Assembly: GCF_001929375.1 (NCBI RefSeq)
Contig: NZ_MSGO01000008.1
Coordinates: forward strand, 40,965 to 104,964
Length of the DNA: 64,000 nt
From: Actinomyces oris
GTDB lineage: Bacteria; Actinomycetota; Actinomycetes; Actinomycetales; Actinomycetaceae
Direction: 5' to 3'
Position 1 is the first letter of the stretch, and each line of letters opens with the position of its first letter. The notes under the pieces are model-generated. The model searched no databases and had not been told where the DNA came from. It saw nothing but the letters and a program-made list of their open reading frames with translations. Shown piece after piece: positions 38,757 through 49,809 of the stretch. Position numbers and translations under genes: made by a program.

Positions 38757-39859
38757 TCGGATCACTGCCGCTGAGCGCCCCCGAGCTGGAGTCGCGTATC
38801 ACCCCCGCTCTCCAGACCATTGAGGACCGCCTCATGGAGGTGGTCACCAGCGCCGACGAGACCATCAACCCGCCGACCTCGCACCTGGCTGAGGCTGGGG
38901 GAAAGCGCCTGCGCCCGGTCCTGGCCCTGCTGACCGCCCAGCTCGGCGACCCGGCCCTGGCCATCGGCGAGAAGATCCGTGACGCCGGGGTGGCTGTGGA
39001 GCTGACCCACATCGCCACCCTCTACCACGACGACGTCATGGACGAGGCCCCGCTGCGCCGCGGTGCCCCGAGCGCTCAGATCGTCTGGGGCAACTCCGCG
39101 GCCATCCTCACCGGTGACGTCCTGGTGGCTCGCGCCTCCCAGCTGGTGGCGGCGCTCGGCCCGCAGGCCGTCATGGCTCATGCCAAGACCTTCGAGCGCC
39201 TGTGCATGGGGCAGCTCCACGAGACCCTGCCGCGCCCGGCGGGTACCGATCCGGTGGACCACTACATTCAGGTCCTGGCGGACAAGACCGGCTCCCTCAT
39301 CGCGGTGTCGGCCCGTTACGGGGCGATGCTCACCGATGCCGGTGCGCGCACCGAGCAGATCGTGGAGGACTTCGGCGAGAGGATCGGCGTGGCCTTCCAA
39401 CTGGCCGACGACGTCATCGACCTCATGAGCGACTCGGCCACCACCGGGAAGACCCCCGGCACCGACCTGCGCGAGGGCGTGGACACCATGCCGGTGCTGC
39501 TCCTGCGCAAGGCCCTGGCGGCCGGTGAGCTCGACGCCGCCGGCCAGGCCATCCTCTCTCGCCTGTCCACCGGTGACCTGTCCGACGACGCCTTCCTGGC
39601 CGACGTCGTCGCTCGCCTGCGCGAGCATCCCGTCTTGGCCCGTACCCGCGAGATGGCCATGGCCTGGGCGGCTCAGGCGGTTGAGGGGCTGGAGGGCCTG
39701 GAGGCGGCCGTTCTCGAGGGAACCCGGCAGCGCCTGGCCCGGGACGGCATCGAGGGTGAGGCCGCCGCGGCGCCAATGGCCGACGCCGGTGAGCGGGTGG
39801 GGCAGGTGCGTGCCGCCATGGAGGACTTCGCCCGCATCCTCGTGGACCGGGCCGCTTGA
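38753..39859 (+). CDS. ispB: polyprenyl diphosphate synthase, probably for the menaquinone side chain
   Basis: 368 residues, trans-isoprenyl diphosphate synthase family. First aspartate-rich motif LYHDDVMDEAPLRRG (about residue 88) and second LADDVIDLMSD (about 220), with GGKRLRPVLALL upstream. The residues ahead of the first DDxxD are small or aliphatic, in keeping with a long-chain product. It is coupled to nuoN and closes the menG-menJ-nuo block, so supply of the quinone tail is the likely job; chain length cannot be read reliably. Confidence 0.9.
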   Translation: MIGSLPLSAPELESRITPALQTIEDRLMEVVTSADETINPPTSHLAEAGGKRLRPVLALLTAQLGDPALAIGEKIRDAGVAVELTHIATLYHDDVMDEAPLRRGAPSAQIVWGNSAAILTGDVLVARASQLVAALGPQAVMAHAKTFERLCMGQLHETLPRPAGTDPVDHYIQVLADKTGSLIAVSARYGAMLTDAGARTEQIVEDFGERIGVAFQLADDVIDLMSDSATTGKTPGTDLREGVDTMPVLLLRKALAAGELDAAGQAILSRLSTGDLSDDAFLADVVARLREHPVLARTREMAMAWAAQAVEGLEGLEAAVLEGTRQRLARDGIEGEAAAAPMADAGERVGQVRAAMEDFARILVDRAA

Positions 39860-40353
39860 CCGACAGATCTGTGGGCTGAAGAGGTCCCGTCTCTCCCCAT
39901 CGTGGGCGGTGGACTGCGGCGCATAAGGGGGTCACGTACGTGTTCCCAATGTGCGTGTCCTGGCCCTGCCCGCCCTGGCCGGTGCGGGGCCGTCCTAACA
40001 GGTTGTGGGGTGCTGAAGAAAGGTGGTTCCGCCTCGTCGGGGAAGAGCTCGGGGGCAGCGTCTCCACGTGCTGTTGCCACCGCGACTGGTCCCCACGGTG
40101 GGGTGATGCTGGAGGCGGAGTGGGACGGAGCCCCGCTCTCGATCGAGGTGGGGCCCGCCGCAGTCAACGAGGCTCATTCACAGCATCCGTTGAAGGTGCT
40201 GTGACCTGCGAAGATGCTGGCGTCGGTCGGCTCTGTGAGTAAGCCTCATAGAATCGTCATTGACTTGCCTGCTGGAACAATCCGATTGCGCCGCAAAGGA
40301 TTGTCGCCCGCCTTACCGACATCCCGGTCGTCAACGCGTAGCGGCCCGGTCAC
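39860..40353. other. intergenic region with MITE copy 3
   Basis: 494 bases between convergent genes. It contains the third 79-bp element. Left of the element a short frame (from about 40012, LKKGGSASSGKSSGAASPRA to SIEVGPAAVNE) runs into it and stops inside; whether that was a gene is unclear. Nothing else is recognised. Confidence 0.4.
40169..40247 (+). repeat. 79-bp MITE-like palindromic element, copy 3 (diverged)
   Basis: Same 79-bp length and same ends (GAGGCTCATTCACAG ... CTGTGAGTAAGCCTC). More substitutions than the other two and no identical flanking triplet (AAC left, ATA right), so it is probably an older insertion. The core GGTGCTGTGACCTGCG is invariant in all copies. Confidence 0.85.
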
Positions 40354-42675
40354 TTAGAAGGGTGGGGCCTCGTCGATGAGGGGTGCGAGTCCCAGGGTGT
40401 GGGCGGCCTGGGGGTAGGGGGTGGTCTCAAAGGCTCCAGCTCTCTGGCCGGGGCGGGGACCGCGGGTCTCTAACCGAGCCCTGCCGATGCCGTTGGCGTT
40501 GGTGCCAAGACCGGTGTGGTCATGGACCTGATCGTCGAGTGCTCTGTCAACAGCCCGGTTGAGGCGGTTGAGGATGTCGGGGGTGATCTGCTTGCTCAGG
40601 TCCTCCGGTATGACGGTGCCGGGAACAAGGTGCTGGTGGGGGCCGGTCTTGCGGGGGTGGCGGGTGATGGTGCCGTTGGGGTGGCGTTGGTAGACGGTCT
40701 TGTCGGGGGTGTGCCAGGACAGGGCTCCGCTGGCCTGGTCTCTGGTGAGTGCCCATCCGGGGGTGTGCTTGAGGCGGTGGTGGGCCTGACAGAGCACCAC
40801 GAGGTTGTCCAGGCTGGTGGTCCCGCCCTGGCTCCAGGCGCTGAGGTGGTCGATGTCGCACCGGGAGGCGGGGGTCTGGCAGGTGGGGAAGACGCAGGCC
40901 CGGTCGCGGGCGCGCACCAGGTCGGCCAGGCCGGCTGGGGGACGGTACCTGGTGCGGCCGACGTCCACGACGGTACCGCTGACCGGGTCGGTGACCAGGC
41001 GCCTCCAGGTCCCACCGGCGGCCAGGGCCCAGGCGGTTAGGGCCGGCACAGCCACGCTGCGCGCCCCGACCCGCACCTCCGCGATCTCAGCCGCGGCGGG
41101 CTGGACGCCAGGAGACTCCTGCCTGGGAGCAGGCAGACTTGTACCACCGGAACTGGGCAGACTTCTGCCGCTGGTCTCGGACGGCTCTCGGCCGAAGAAC
41201 TCAAGCACGGTTGCGGAGCGGGCGTCGTTTGGGCTGGTCCGGCTGGAATCACGGCTGTCAAAACCATCAGTGCGGTCGCCGCCCCCGGGATCACCGCTGC
41301 CGGTGGGGTCTCCCGGTGGTGCCAAACTGGTCAGGGGGACGGTGACCTGGACGTCGATGTGGATGTTCTCGGGGAGGGGGAGGTGTCCGGTTCCTGAGGG
41401 TGTCCACCATGGGCTGGCTGAGCCCACCAGGGAGCTCAAAGCGCCCAGGAGTCCTTCCAGGGGCACCCCGTCAGGCAGCAACCGTGCAGGGGCAGCCGAC
41501 TCGGAGCGGTTGACCTCGGCCTGGGCCTCGCCGCAATGCTCGGCTTCCCTCGGGGATGGCTGAGTGTAGGCGGCCTGCTGGCTGGCGCGCAGTGTGGACA
41601 GGGTCATCGCGGTGATGGCGTCGGCTCGTAGCTGGCCCAGGGTGCGCTTCTCACCGGTGGCTCGGGCTGATGCGGCGATCGCGTCCAGGGTGGCGTCCAG
41701 CAGCAGGGCATCCATGGTCGGCAGTAGCAGGCGAATCTGACTCACGCCTTCGCCGGCGGGCTTGGGGCGCGTCACGCACCGCCTGGAGACATTGACCCGC
41801 ACCCGCTCACTGTGTCCGGTGGGGTCTGTCTCCATCAGGGCCCGCTCAATGTCGCGCCCCACCTGGGACACGCTGCGCCTGGGTGCCTGGGGCAGGACCT
41901 TGTCCTGAACTGCTAGCGCCACCGGAGCCGGCACGCCCTCCAGGCGGCGAGTCACCAAAGACGCCTTCGCCGAGTCCAGGACCCCGCAGCGCTCCATGGC
42001 CTCAGTGGGGTTAAAGCCCATGCTCATCAGCGCGCTGCCGTGATCCACGATCTGCCCGGCCCGGCTCCGGCAGACCCCCAGACGGGCCGAGAGCAGGCAG
42101 GTGGCGTTGAACCGGCGCTCCTGGTAACCCACCACCTCCGAGACCCGGCCATCCGGGCCCCACTGGCCCGGGTGGGTCGACAGCTCGGCGCACCCGGTCA
42201 GGCAGGCCGCGGCCAGGGACTCACCCCACGTGGCCCAGGCCGCCAGGCGGTGGCAGGCCGCAGCCAGCTCCCCCAGACCCCGCGCCCCCAGGCCAAGCAG
42301 CCCACTATCACCGGCCTCCTCCAAGGACACGGCCCGAAGCTCCTGGGCGGTGGCCACCAGCGTCGCGTCGGTCCCTGGCTCACCGGGGAACAGGGCCGAG
42401 GCCGCATCACCATCAGCGGCGGAGTCCTCACCGTCACCACTTCCGTCGCCGCCACCGTCACTATCGTCGTTGCGGTCCTGGGCGATCACCAGCAAGCGGA
42501 CCAGCAGCCCCTCCACCACACCAGCCAGCGCTCCGCCCGCACCCAGGGACGCCAGCAGGCCCGCCACGTCCTCAGGGAAGGTCACAGGCCCCGGCGCCAC
42601 ATCCCCGCCAGGCGCGCCCAGCGCCCCGGCCGCACCACCGGTCGGGACGCGAGGAAGCACACCACCTTCGAACAT
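40354..42675 (-). CDS. DUF222 / HNH endonuclease domain protein
   Basis: 773 residues, 13E12-repeat-like family common in high-GC actinobacteria. The N-terminal 200 residues are Gly/Ser/Asp-rich; DUF222 follows (about 200-400, with RFNATCLLSARLGVCRSRAG). The C-terminal HNH domain shows CVFPTCQTPASRCDIDHLSAW and NLVVLCQAHHRLKH (His-Asn-His and zinc cysteines). Activity and target are unknown; these genes often occur in many copies per genome. No Shine-Dalgarno precedes the ATG; TATACT ends six bases before it, which would place transcription start at the ATG. Confidence 0.85.
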   Translation of the reverse strand: MFEGGVLPRVPTGGAAGALGAPGGDVAPGPVTFPEDVAGLLASLGAGGALAGVVEGLLVRLLVIAQDRNDDSDGGGDGSGDGEDSAADGDAASALFPGEPGTDATLVATAQELRAVSLEEAGDSGLLGLGARGLGELAAACHRLAAWATWGESLAAACLTGCAELSTHPGQWGPDGRVSEVVGYQERRFNATCLLSARLGVCRSRAGQIVDHGSALMSMGFNPTEAMERCGVLDSAKASLVTRRLEGVPAPVALAVQDKVLPQAPRRSVSQVGRDIERALMETDPTGHSERVRVNVSRRCVTRPKPAGEGVSQIRLLLPTMDALLLDATLDAIAASARATGEKRTLGQLRADAITAMTLSTLRASQQAAYTQPSPREAEHCGEAQAEVNRSESAAPARLLPDGVPLEGLLGALSSLVGSASPWWTPSGTGHLPLPENIHIDVQVTVPLTSLAPPGDPTGSGDPGGGDRTDGFDSRDSSRTSPNDARSATVLEFFGREPSETSGRSLPSSGGTSLPAPRQESPGVQPAAAEIAEVRVGARSVAVPALTAWALAAGGTWRRLVTDPVSGTVVDVGRTRYRPPAGLADLVRARDRACVFPTCQTPASRCDIDHLSAWSQGGTTSLDNLVVLCQAHHRLKHTPGWALTRDQASGALSWHTPDKTVYQRHPNGTITRHPRKTGPHQHLVPGTVIPEDLSKQITPDILNRLNRAVDRALDDQVHDHTGLGTNANGIGRARLETRGPRPGQRAGAFETTPYPQAAHTLGLAPLIDEAPPF

Positions 42676-43094
42676 ATGTACAGTATAGCCCGATTCCCTG
42701 CCGCCCGCACGCTGAAGCAGTCATCCAGAATCACTGGAACAGCAACGAAAACCCGGGGCATCGGCCTTCTTGTCCGGGGTGCACGGAGGTGGGATGACCC
42801 TCACCAGCGGGCCTCACACCCACACCCCGAACCGGCCCACCCGAACCGGACGCCCCGAACTCACATCCCTGAGCCGACCCTCCCGGACCCGCCCTCCCGA
42901 CCCCGTCTCCTTTCCGACGTGACGCGGCTCAAAGCCGCGATATTGCCCTCGCCCTGGGGGAGCCCCCACCTTCCTCCATAGACTGTGCCGCGGTGCCCTG
43001 CCGTCATCGCCGTCGCCCCGGACCGGATCCGGCCCACCCGGCGGCGGAAGCGCGGGCGCCGAGCCCACGTCCCCTGAATCAGGAACGAAGAACA
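42676..43094. promoter_or_regulatory. divergent intergenic region, DUF222 gene / fprA
   Basis: 419 bases without a gene. Leftward -10-like TATACT sits six bases before the DUF222 ATG. Rightward, TAGACT at 42979-42984 is a possible -10 for fprA, giving a leader of about 100 bases. No operator seen. Confidence 0.35.
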
Positions 43095-44582
<1,488 letters not shown>

Positions 44583-44672
44583 ACTGACTGGGCCGGGGCC
44601 GCCTGGTCCCGCCGTCGGCCCCGGCCCACACGCACCACCCCGCCCCTTCTCAACCACCCCGAAGGCAGAACC

Positions 44673-45788
44673 ATGCGAATCGGCGTTCCCACCGAGATCA
44701 AGGACAACGAGTTCCGCGTCGCCATCACGCCGGCCGGTGTTCACGCGCTCACCCGGCGCGGGCACACCGTGACCATCCAGGCGGGCGCCGGCGAGGGGGC
44801 CTCCATCCCCGATGCCGACTACACCGCCGCCGGCGCCGTCATGACCGACGACGTCCCCGGCCTGTGGGCCGACTCCGAGCTCATCCTCAAGGTCAAGGAG
44901 CCGATCCCCCAGGAGTACCCCTTCCTGCGCCCGGACCTGCTGCTGTTCACCTACCTCCACCTGGCCGCCGACCGGGCCCTGACCGAGGAGCTGCTCGCCA
45001 AGCGGGTCACCTCCATCGCCTACGAGACCGTCGAGACCGACACCGGCGCCCTGCCCCTCCTGGCGCCCATGTCGGAGATCGCCGGCCGTCTGGCCGCCCA
45101 GGTCGGCGCGGAGGCCCTGCTGCGCCCCCACGGCGGGGCCGGCGTCCTGCTGGGCGGCGCCGCCGGGGTACGGCGGGGAAGCGTCGTCGTCCTGGGTGGA
45201 GGCACCGCCGGCCTGAGCGCCGCACGGGTCGCCGCCGGCATGGGCGCGGACGTCACCGTCTTCGACGTCGACCCGCTGCGCATGCGCCGGATCGAGGAGC
45301 TCGACGGCGGGACCATCCGCACCCGCTTCTCCACCGAGCTCGACGTGGCCCAGGCCTGCGCCGGGGCGGACCTGGTCATCGGCGCCGTCCTCGTGCCCGG
45401 GGCCCGCACCCCGAACCTCGTGACGCGGGCCATGGTGGAGACTATGCGGCCCGGCAGCGTGCTGGTCGACATCGCCATCGACCAGGGAGGCTGCTTCGAG
45501 GACTCCCACCCCACCACCCACTCCGAGCCCACCTTCGAGGTGGACGGCAAGATCTTCTACTGCGTGGCCAACATGCCCGGAGCCGTCCCGCACACCTCCA
45601 CCTACGCGCTGACCAACGCGACCCTGCCCTACGCCCTGGCACTGGCCGACGAGGGCTGGCGCGACGCCATCGCGGCGCGCCCCGACCTCGCCCGCGGACT
45701 GAGCACCCACGCTGGGACGCTCTACACCGCCGGGGTCGGTCAGGCCCTGGACCTCTCCGCGGCCGACGTCGCCGACCTGCTGAGCTGA
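44673..45788 (+). CDS. ald: alanine dehydrogenase
   Basis: 371 residues, the usual length. MRIGVPTEIKDNEFRVAITP is the family N-terminus with the substrate Arg; Lys in ELILKVKEP and His in FTYLHLAAD are active-site residues; NAD-binding VVVLGGGTAGLSAARVAAGM (about residue 170). VDIAIDQGGCFEDSHPTTHS and CVANMPGAVPHTSTYALTN are diagnostic. It interconverts alanine and pyruvate with NADH. 90 bases after fprA; nearly abuts the next gene. Confidence 0.94.
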   Translation: MRIGVPTEIKDNEFRVAITPAGVHALTRRGHTVTIQAGAGEGASIPDADYTAAGAVMTDDVPGLWADSELILKVKEPIPQEYPFLRPDLLLFTYLHLAADRALTEELLAKRVTSIAYETVETDTGALPLLAPMSEIAGRLAAQVGAEALLRPHGGAGVLLGGAAGVRRGSVVVLGGGTAGLSAARVAAGMGADVTVFDVDPLRMRRIEELDGGTIRTRFSTELDVAQACAGADLVIGAVLVPGARTPNLVTRAMVETMRPGSVLVDIAIDQGGCFEDSHPTTHSEPTFEVDGKIFYCVANMPGAVPHTSTYALTNATLPYALALADEGWRDAIAARPDLARGLSTHAGTLYTAGVGQALDLSAADVADLLS

Positions 45789-45791
45789 GCG

Positions 45792-46376
45792 GTGAGAACC
45801 CGCCGCGTCCGCTTCGCCAGCAGAACCGACCGCTGGGCGCACGACCTCTACCTGCGCGCCTTCCCCGAGGATGAGCGCCTTCCCTGGGCGCTCATCCACG
45901 TGCTCAGCCTGCGGCGCGGCGTCGACCTCGTCGCCTGGTGGGACCGGCCCGCTGGGCCGACCCGTGCGGACCGCCCGGATCCTGTCGCCCTGACCTGGAC
46001 CGTGCGCCTCCCCGGCTCCCGCCTGCTCTACCTCTTCTACCTCGCCGTCGACGAAGCCGCCCGTGGCCGCGGCGTGGGCACCCGCCTTCTGGCCGAGCTC
46101 GAGCGCCGTCACCCCGGCTGCACCATCGTCCTGGACATCGAGCCCGTCATCGCCGAGGCCGACAACGCCGAGCAGCGACGCCGTCGGCTCTCCTTCTACG
46201 AGCGCTCCGGCTTCCGCGACACCGGGTACGCGGTCCAAGACTCAACGGGGGAGTACTGGACCCTCGCGCGTGAGGTGCCGGGAACCGCCTTCGACCCCGA
46301 CGACTTCCGCGATGCCCTGCGCTGCCTGGACTGCGGCCTCATCACCGCGCGAGTGGTCCCGCGCCAGCAGACATAG
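45792..46376 (+). CDS. GNAT-family N-acetyltransferase
   Basis: 194 residues. The acetyl-CoA-binding core is visible: LYLFYLAVDEAARGRGVGTR (motif with RGRGVG, about residue 80-95) followed by LLAELERRHPGCTIVLDIEP and RRLSFYERSGFRDTGY. Substrate unknown. GTG start three bases after the ald stop, so it is probably co-transcribed with ald. Confidence 0.85.
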   Translation: MRTRRVRFASRTDRWAHDLYLRAFPEDERLPWALIHVLSLRRGVDLVAWWDRPAGPTRADRPDPVALTWTVRLPGSRLLYLFYLAVDEAARGRGVGTRLLAELERRHPGCTIVLDIEPVIAEADNAEQRRRRLSFYERSGFRDTGYAVQDSTGEYWTLAREVPGTAFDPDDFRDALRCLDCGLITARVVPRQQT

Positions 46377-46409
46377 GTCGGACACAGGTTCATCCCATAG
46401 TCTCCACCC

Positions 46410-47279
46410 ATGACAAGGACCCACCACTACAACGGTCTCAAGACCGCCGTCCTCCTGGGCGGCATGTGGAGCCTGCTTCTCCTGCTCGGCTATGCGCTGG
46501 CCCGGGGGACCGGCTCCGCCATCTGGCTGCTCATCGCGCCGGTCATCGGCCTGGCGCAGACCGCCTACGGCTTCTGGAACTCCGACAAGATCGCCGTGCG
46601 CTCCATGGGCGCCATCGAGGTCACCGAGGCCCAGCAGCCCCAGATGTACGCCATCGTGCGTGAGCTCTCCGCCGCTGCCGGCCAGCCCATGCCGCGCCTC
46701 TACGTGGCCCCCACGATGAGCCCCAACGCCTTCGCCACCGGCCGCAGCCCCTCGCACGCCGCCGTGTGCTGCACGCAGGGCATCCTCCAGCTCCTCAATG
46801 AGCGCGAGCTGCGCGGCGTCCTGGGCCACGAGCTCTCCCACGTCTACAACCGCGACATCCTCACCTCCTCGGTGGCCGCGGGCATCGCCGGCGTCATCTC
46901 CTCGCTGGCCACCATGGCCCTGTGGTTCGGCGGCGGCAACCGACGCGACCGGGACGGCGGCAACATCATCGCCGTCCTGCTGCTCTCCCTCCTGGCGCCG
47001 CTGGCCGCCGCCATCACCCAGTTCGCCATCTCCCGGACCCGCGAGTACGACGCCGACCACGACGGCGCCGAGCTCACCCGCGACCCGCTCGCCCTGGCCA
47101 GCGCGCTCAGCAAGCTCGAGGCGGGCATCTCACGCGTGCCCATGGGGCAGGACCCGCGCCTCGAACCGGTCTCCTCCATGATGATCGCCAACCCCTTCGG
47201 GAGCCTGCGTAACCTCTTCGCCACCCACCCGCCCATGGACAAGCGCATCGCCCGCCTCGAGCAGATGGCCGGGTACTGA
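46410..47279 (+). CDS. htpX: HtpX-family membrane zinc metalloprotease
   Basis: 289 residues, M48B family. Two N-terminal helices (about 12-50), zinc site LGHELSHVYNRDI (HExxH, about residue 145), two further helices (about 155-215) and the third ligand in SRTREYDADHDGAEL. It degrades damaged membrane proteins on the cytoplasmic side. The gene is followed within four bases by the next one. Confidence 0.93.
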   Translation: MTRTHHYNGLKTAVLLGGMWSLLLLLGYALARGTGSAIWLLIAPVIGLAQTAYGFWNSDKIAVRSMGAIEVTEAQQPQMYAIVRELSAAAGQPMPRLYVAPTMSPNAFATGRSPSHAAVCCTQGILQLLNERELRGVLGHELSHVYNRDILTSSVAAGIAGVISSLATMALWFGGGNRRDRDGGNIIAVLLLSLLAPLAAAITQFAISRTREYDADHDGAELTRDPLALASALSKLEAGISRVPMGQDPRLEPVSSMMIANPFGSLRNLFATHPPMDKRIARLEQMAGY

Positions 47280-47282
47280 CGA

Positions 47283-47819
47283 ATGTCCCTGACCGTCGTC
47301 GGCGGGCTGCCGGCGGTCGGCAAGACCGCTGTGTGCCGGGAGATCCTGCGCCTGCGCGCTGGGTCGCAGGCCGGACCGCCGACCTGGCTGCGCATCGACT
47401 CCATCGAGCAGGCCCTGCGGGACACTGGCGAGATGCTCCCCGGCATGCCCGCGGGCGCCGGATACTACGTGGCCGCCGCTGTGGCCCGGGACGTTCTGGC
47501 CTCGGGCGGGGACGTTCTGGTCGAGTGCGTCAACCCGCTGCCCATCACCCGCCGCCTGTGGGAGGAGACGGCCTCAGCCGTGGGCGCCCGGTTTCTCTCC
47601 GTCGAGCTCATCTGCTCCGATGCTGCCGAGCACCGGCGCCGCGCCCAGCAGCGGGGCAGCGATATCGAGGGCCTCGAGCTGCCGGGGTGGCAGGAGATCG
47701 CCCGTCGCGATTACGCCCCCTGGCCCGAGGCTGACCTCCGCCTCGACACCGCCCGTCTCACCGCCACCGAGGCCGCCCGGGCCATCATCGACCTCGGCCT
47801 CGCGGGCGGAGCCGGGTGA
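47283..47819 (+). CDS. P-loop kinase-like protein
   Basis: 178 residues with Walker A GLPAVGKTAVCREIL at the very N-terminus, an Asp in LRIDSIEQAL that could bind Mg and substrate, and an Arg-rich lid AEHRRRAQQRG. It resembles AAA-type or zeta-toxin-like small-molecule kinases. Substrate unknown. Overlaps the next gene (phosphotransferase) by GTGA, so the two are coupled. Confidence 0.8.
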   Translation: MSLTVVGGLPAVGKTAVCREILRLRAGSQAGPPTWLRIDSIEQALRDTGEMLPGMPAGAGYYVAAAVARDVLASGGDVLVECVNPLPITRRLWEETASAVGARFLSVELICSDAAEHRRRAQQRGSDIEGLELPGWQEIARRDYAPWPEADLRLDTARLTATEAARAIIDLGLAGGAG

Positions 47820-48832
47820 AGGCGGATAGGGCAGTGGACACTCCACCTCCGACCGGAACCGGCGACGACATCGCCCAGCGCATCAGGGCCGCCGTCGACG
47901 CCGGTGAGCTGCGCGGCGTGACGACCGGACCGGTCGAGCGGCTGGGGGCCGGTGAGAGCTACACGGCCTGGAGAGTCGGCTCCGGCGAGCAGACCCGGGT
48001 CCTGCGCCTTCCACGGCACCTGCCCCATGACATGCCCCGCTCCATGCAGGCCGAGTTCGAGGCCCTCAGGCATGTCCCACCCGAGCTGGGAACCAGCGCC
48101 GTCGCCCTGGAGACCAGTGGCGACAACCCGCTCGGCACCCCCTACATGGTGACCACCCACGTCCCCGGTCGGGCGCTGCGCGCCACCGACTGGAACCCGC
48201 GGCTCGCCACCGCCCTCGCCCACCAGCTCTCCCGCCTGCACAAGGCCCTCGCCGCCGGTCCCGCGCCGTCGGCCGCCCTCGTGCCGAGCGCCGGCGAGCA
48301 GGGGGAGGAGCTGCTGACCTGGTGGGGAGAGCACTACCCGGAGACCCTCACCGACTCCCGCGTCCGCGCGCTCCTGCCCGCCTGGCGCCGCGAGCTCACC
48401 CGCCTCGCCCCGGCCTTCGAAGCGGTCCCCACCCACCGGCTCATCCACGGCGACGTCGTCGCCACCAATGTCATCCTCGACCCCGACGGCCTGCCGCGAC
48501 TCATCGACTTCGAGTGGTCCGGGCCCGGCGACACCGCCAAGGACCTGGCCCTCGTCGGAGGGCGGGTGACCGGCGGGCCCTGGTACCTGCCCATGTCGCC
48601 CGACGACGTCACCGCCTTCGTCACTGAATATTCGCGGTACTCGCGGCGCTCGCGGCTCGCGCAGGACTTCAGTGCCACCGACCCGCAACGGCTGCTGGAG
48701 CGCCGCGACGCCTACGAGCTCCTCGACCGCCTGGGCAACCTCCTGTACTGCCTCAGCCGCCCCGGCGAGGCCCGCTACGGCAGGTGGGCCGACGAGCTCG
48801 CCCGCAGCCTGACCACCCGACTCGTGGACTGA
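47816..48832 (+). CDS. aminoglycoside phosphotransferase (APH)-family protein
   Basis: 338 residues, protein-kinase-like fold. Catalytic loop HRLIHGDVVATNVILD (Brenner motif HxD...N, about residue 206) and metal motif PRLIDFEWSGPGDTAKDLA (about 228) are intact. Such proteins phosphorylate small molecules such as sugars, choline or antibiotics; nothing here points to resistance. Coupled to the preceding kinase-like gene. Confidence 0.85.
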   Translation: MKADRAVDTPPPTGTGDDIAQRIRAAVDAGELRGVTTGPVERLGAGESYTAWRVGSGEQTRVLRLPRHLPHDMPRSMQAEFEALRHVPPELGTSAVALETSGDNPLGTPYMVTTHVPGRALRATDWNPRLATALAHQLSRLHKALAAGPAPSAALVPSAGEQGEELLTWWGEHYPETLTDSRVRALLPAWRRELTRLAPAFEAVPTHRLIHGDVVATNVILDPDGLPRLIDFEWSGPGDTAKDLALVGGRVTGGPWYLPMSPDDVTAFVTEYSRYSRRSRLAQDFSATDPQRLLERRDAYELLDRLGNLLYCLSRPGEARYGRWADELARSLTTRLVD

Positions 48833-48848
48833 GCCGCCTTCCTCCTTC

Positions 48849-49346
48849 TCACCGGTAGTTGACGAACTGGAGGGCGGCGTCGACGTCGAGGTTCTTCAGC
48901 AGGGCGATGACCGTCTGGAGGTCGTCACGGGACTTGGAGGTCACGCGCACCTCGTCGCCCTGGATCGTGGCCTTGACACTCTTGGGGCCCTCGTCTCGGA
49001 TCGCCTTGGTGATCCTCTTGGCCACCTCCTGGGTGAGTCCCTCGCGCAGCGGACAGGCCAGGCGGTAGATCTTGCCCGAGAGGCGCGGCTCCTTGTCTCC
49101 CAGGTCCAGGGCCTTGAGGGAGACGCCGCGGCGGAAGAGCTTGGACTCCAGGACGTCCAGGATCGCCAGGACCCGCTCGGCCGTGTTGGCCTCCAGGGTG
49201 ATGGTGTCGCCCGACAGGCTCACGGAGGCGTCAACGCCACGGAAGTCGTAGCGCTGGGAGATCTCCTTGGCGCACTGGTTGACGGCGTTGTCCACCTCCT
49301 GGCGGTCGAGGCGGGAGACGACGTCGAAGGAGGAGACGTTGGCCAT
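48849..49346 (-). CDS. YajQ-family nucleotide-binding protein
   Basis: 165 residues, the usual length. Starts [20 protein letters not shown] and contains [19 protein letters not shown] and [20 protein letters not shown], all hallmark blocks of YajQ (two ferredoxin-like domains). Some members bind cyclic di-GMP or RNA. The frame extends further upstream, but the ATG at 49346 after AAAGGA matches the family start. Confidence 0.93.
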   Translation of the reverse strand: MANVSSFDVVSRLDRQEVDNAVNQCAKEISQRYDFRGVDASVSLSGDTITLEANTAERVLAILDVLESKLFRRGVSLKALDLGDKEPRLSGKIYRLACPLREGLTQEVAKRITKAIRDEGPKSVKATIQGDEVRVTSKSRDDLQTVIALLKNLDVDAALQFVNYR

Positions 49347-49505
49347 GGCGGCAGTCCTTTCCGGGGTGGGGACCTCAGTCGACCCGAGTCTAGGTGGGTT
49401 GTTCTGTGAGGAGGGTCCTACGGGGGCGATTGGCGTTTCGCGCCGCTGCCTTGCTATTCTTCCACGGCGCCAAGCGATGACCGAGGGGTCGGAGCGCGGA
49501 GCCAA

Positions 49506-49587
49506 GGCGGGTTGCCCGAGCGGCCAATGGGAGCTGACTGTAAATCAGCCGCGTAATGCTACGGGGGTTCGAATCCCTCACCCGCCA
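49506..49587 (+). tRNA. tRNA-Tyr (GTA)
   Basis: 82 nt with a long variable arm as expected. Acceptor GGCGGGT pairs with ACCCGCC. Anticodon GTA at 49540-49542 in CTGTAAATC. T-loop GTTCGAATC. CCA is not encoded. Confidence 0.95.
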
Positions 49588-49698
49588 CGGCGATCACTCG
49601 TTGATCGCACCTCGCCGCCCGGCGAGGACCGCAGTGAGCGAAGCCACGGTGGAACGAATTGCCAGAGCGATTCGAGTCTGCCTAGGATTCGGCTCGTT

Positions 49699-49771
49699 GC
49701 CCCGATAGCTCAGTCGGCAGAGCGTCTCCATGGTAAGGAGAAGGTCAAGGGTTCGATTCCCTTTCGGGGCT
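49699..49771 (+). tRNA. tRNA-Thr (GGT)
   Basis: 73 nt. Acceptor GCCCCGA pairs with TCGGGGC. Anticodon GGT at 49732-49734 in CATGGTAAG. T-loop GTTCGATTC. First of the tRNA-Thr, tRNA-Met, rpmG order conserved in actinobacteria. Confidence 0.95.
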
Positions 49772-49779
49772 CTCACAGC

Positions 49780-49796
49780 GGGGGCCACTGGCCCCC
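49780..49796 (+). terminator. GC hairpin between tRNA-Thr and tRNA-Met
   Basis: GGGGGCC, loop ACT, GGCCCCC, followed by ATTGTGTT. It may end or process the upstream tRNA transcript. Confidence 0.5.
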
Positions 49797-49809
49797 ATTG
49801 TGTTCATAC

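Noticed and set aside
47816..48832. Aminoglycoside resistance gene
   Set aside because: The APH fold is present, but the protein is a generic family member next to housekeeping genes; nothing points to antibiotic modification.
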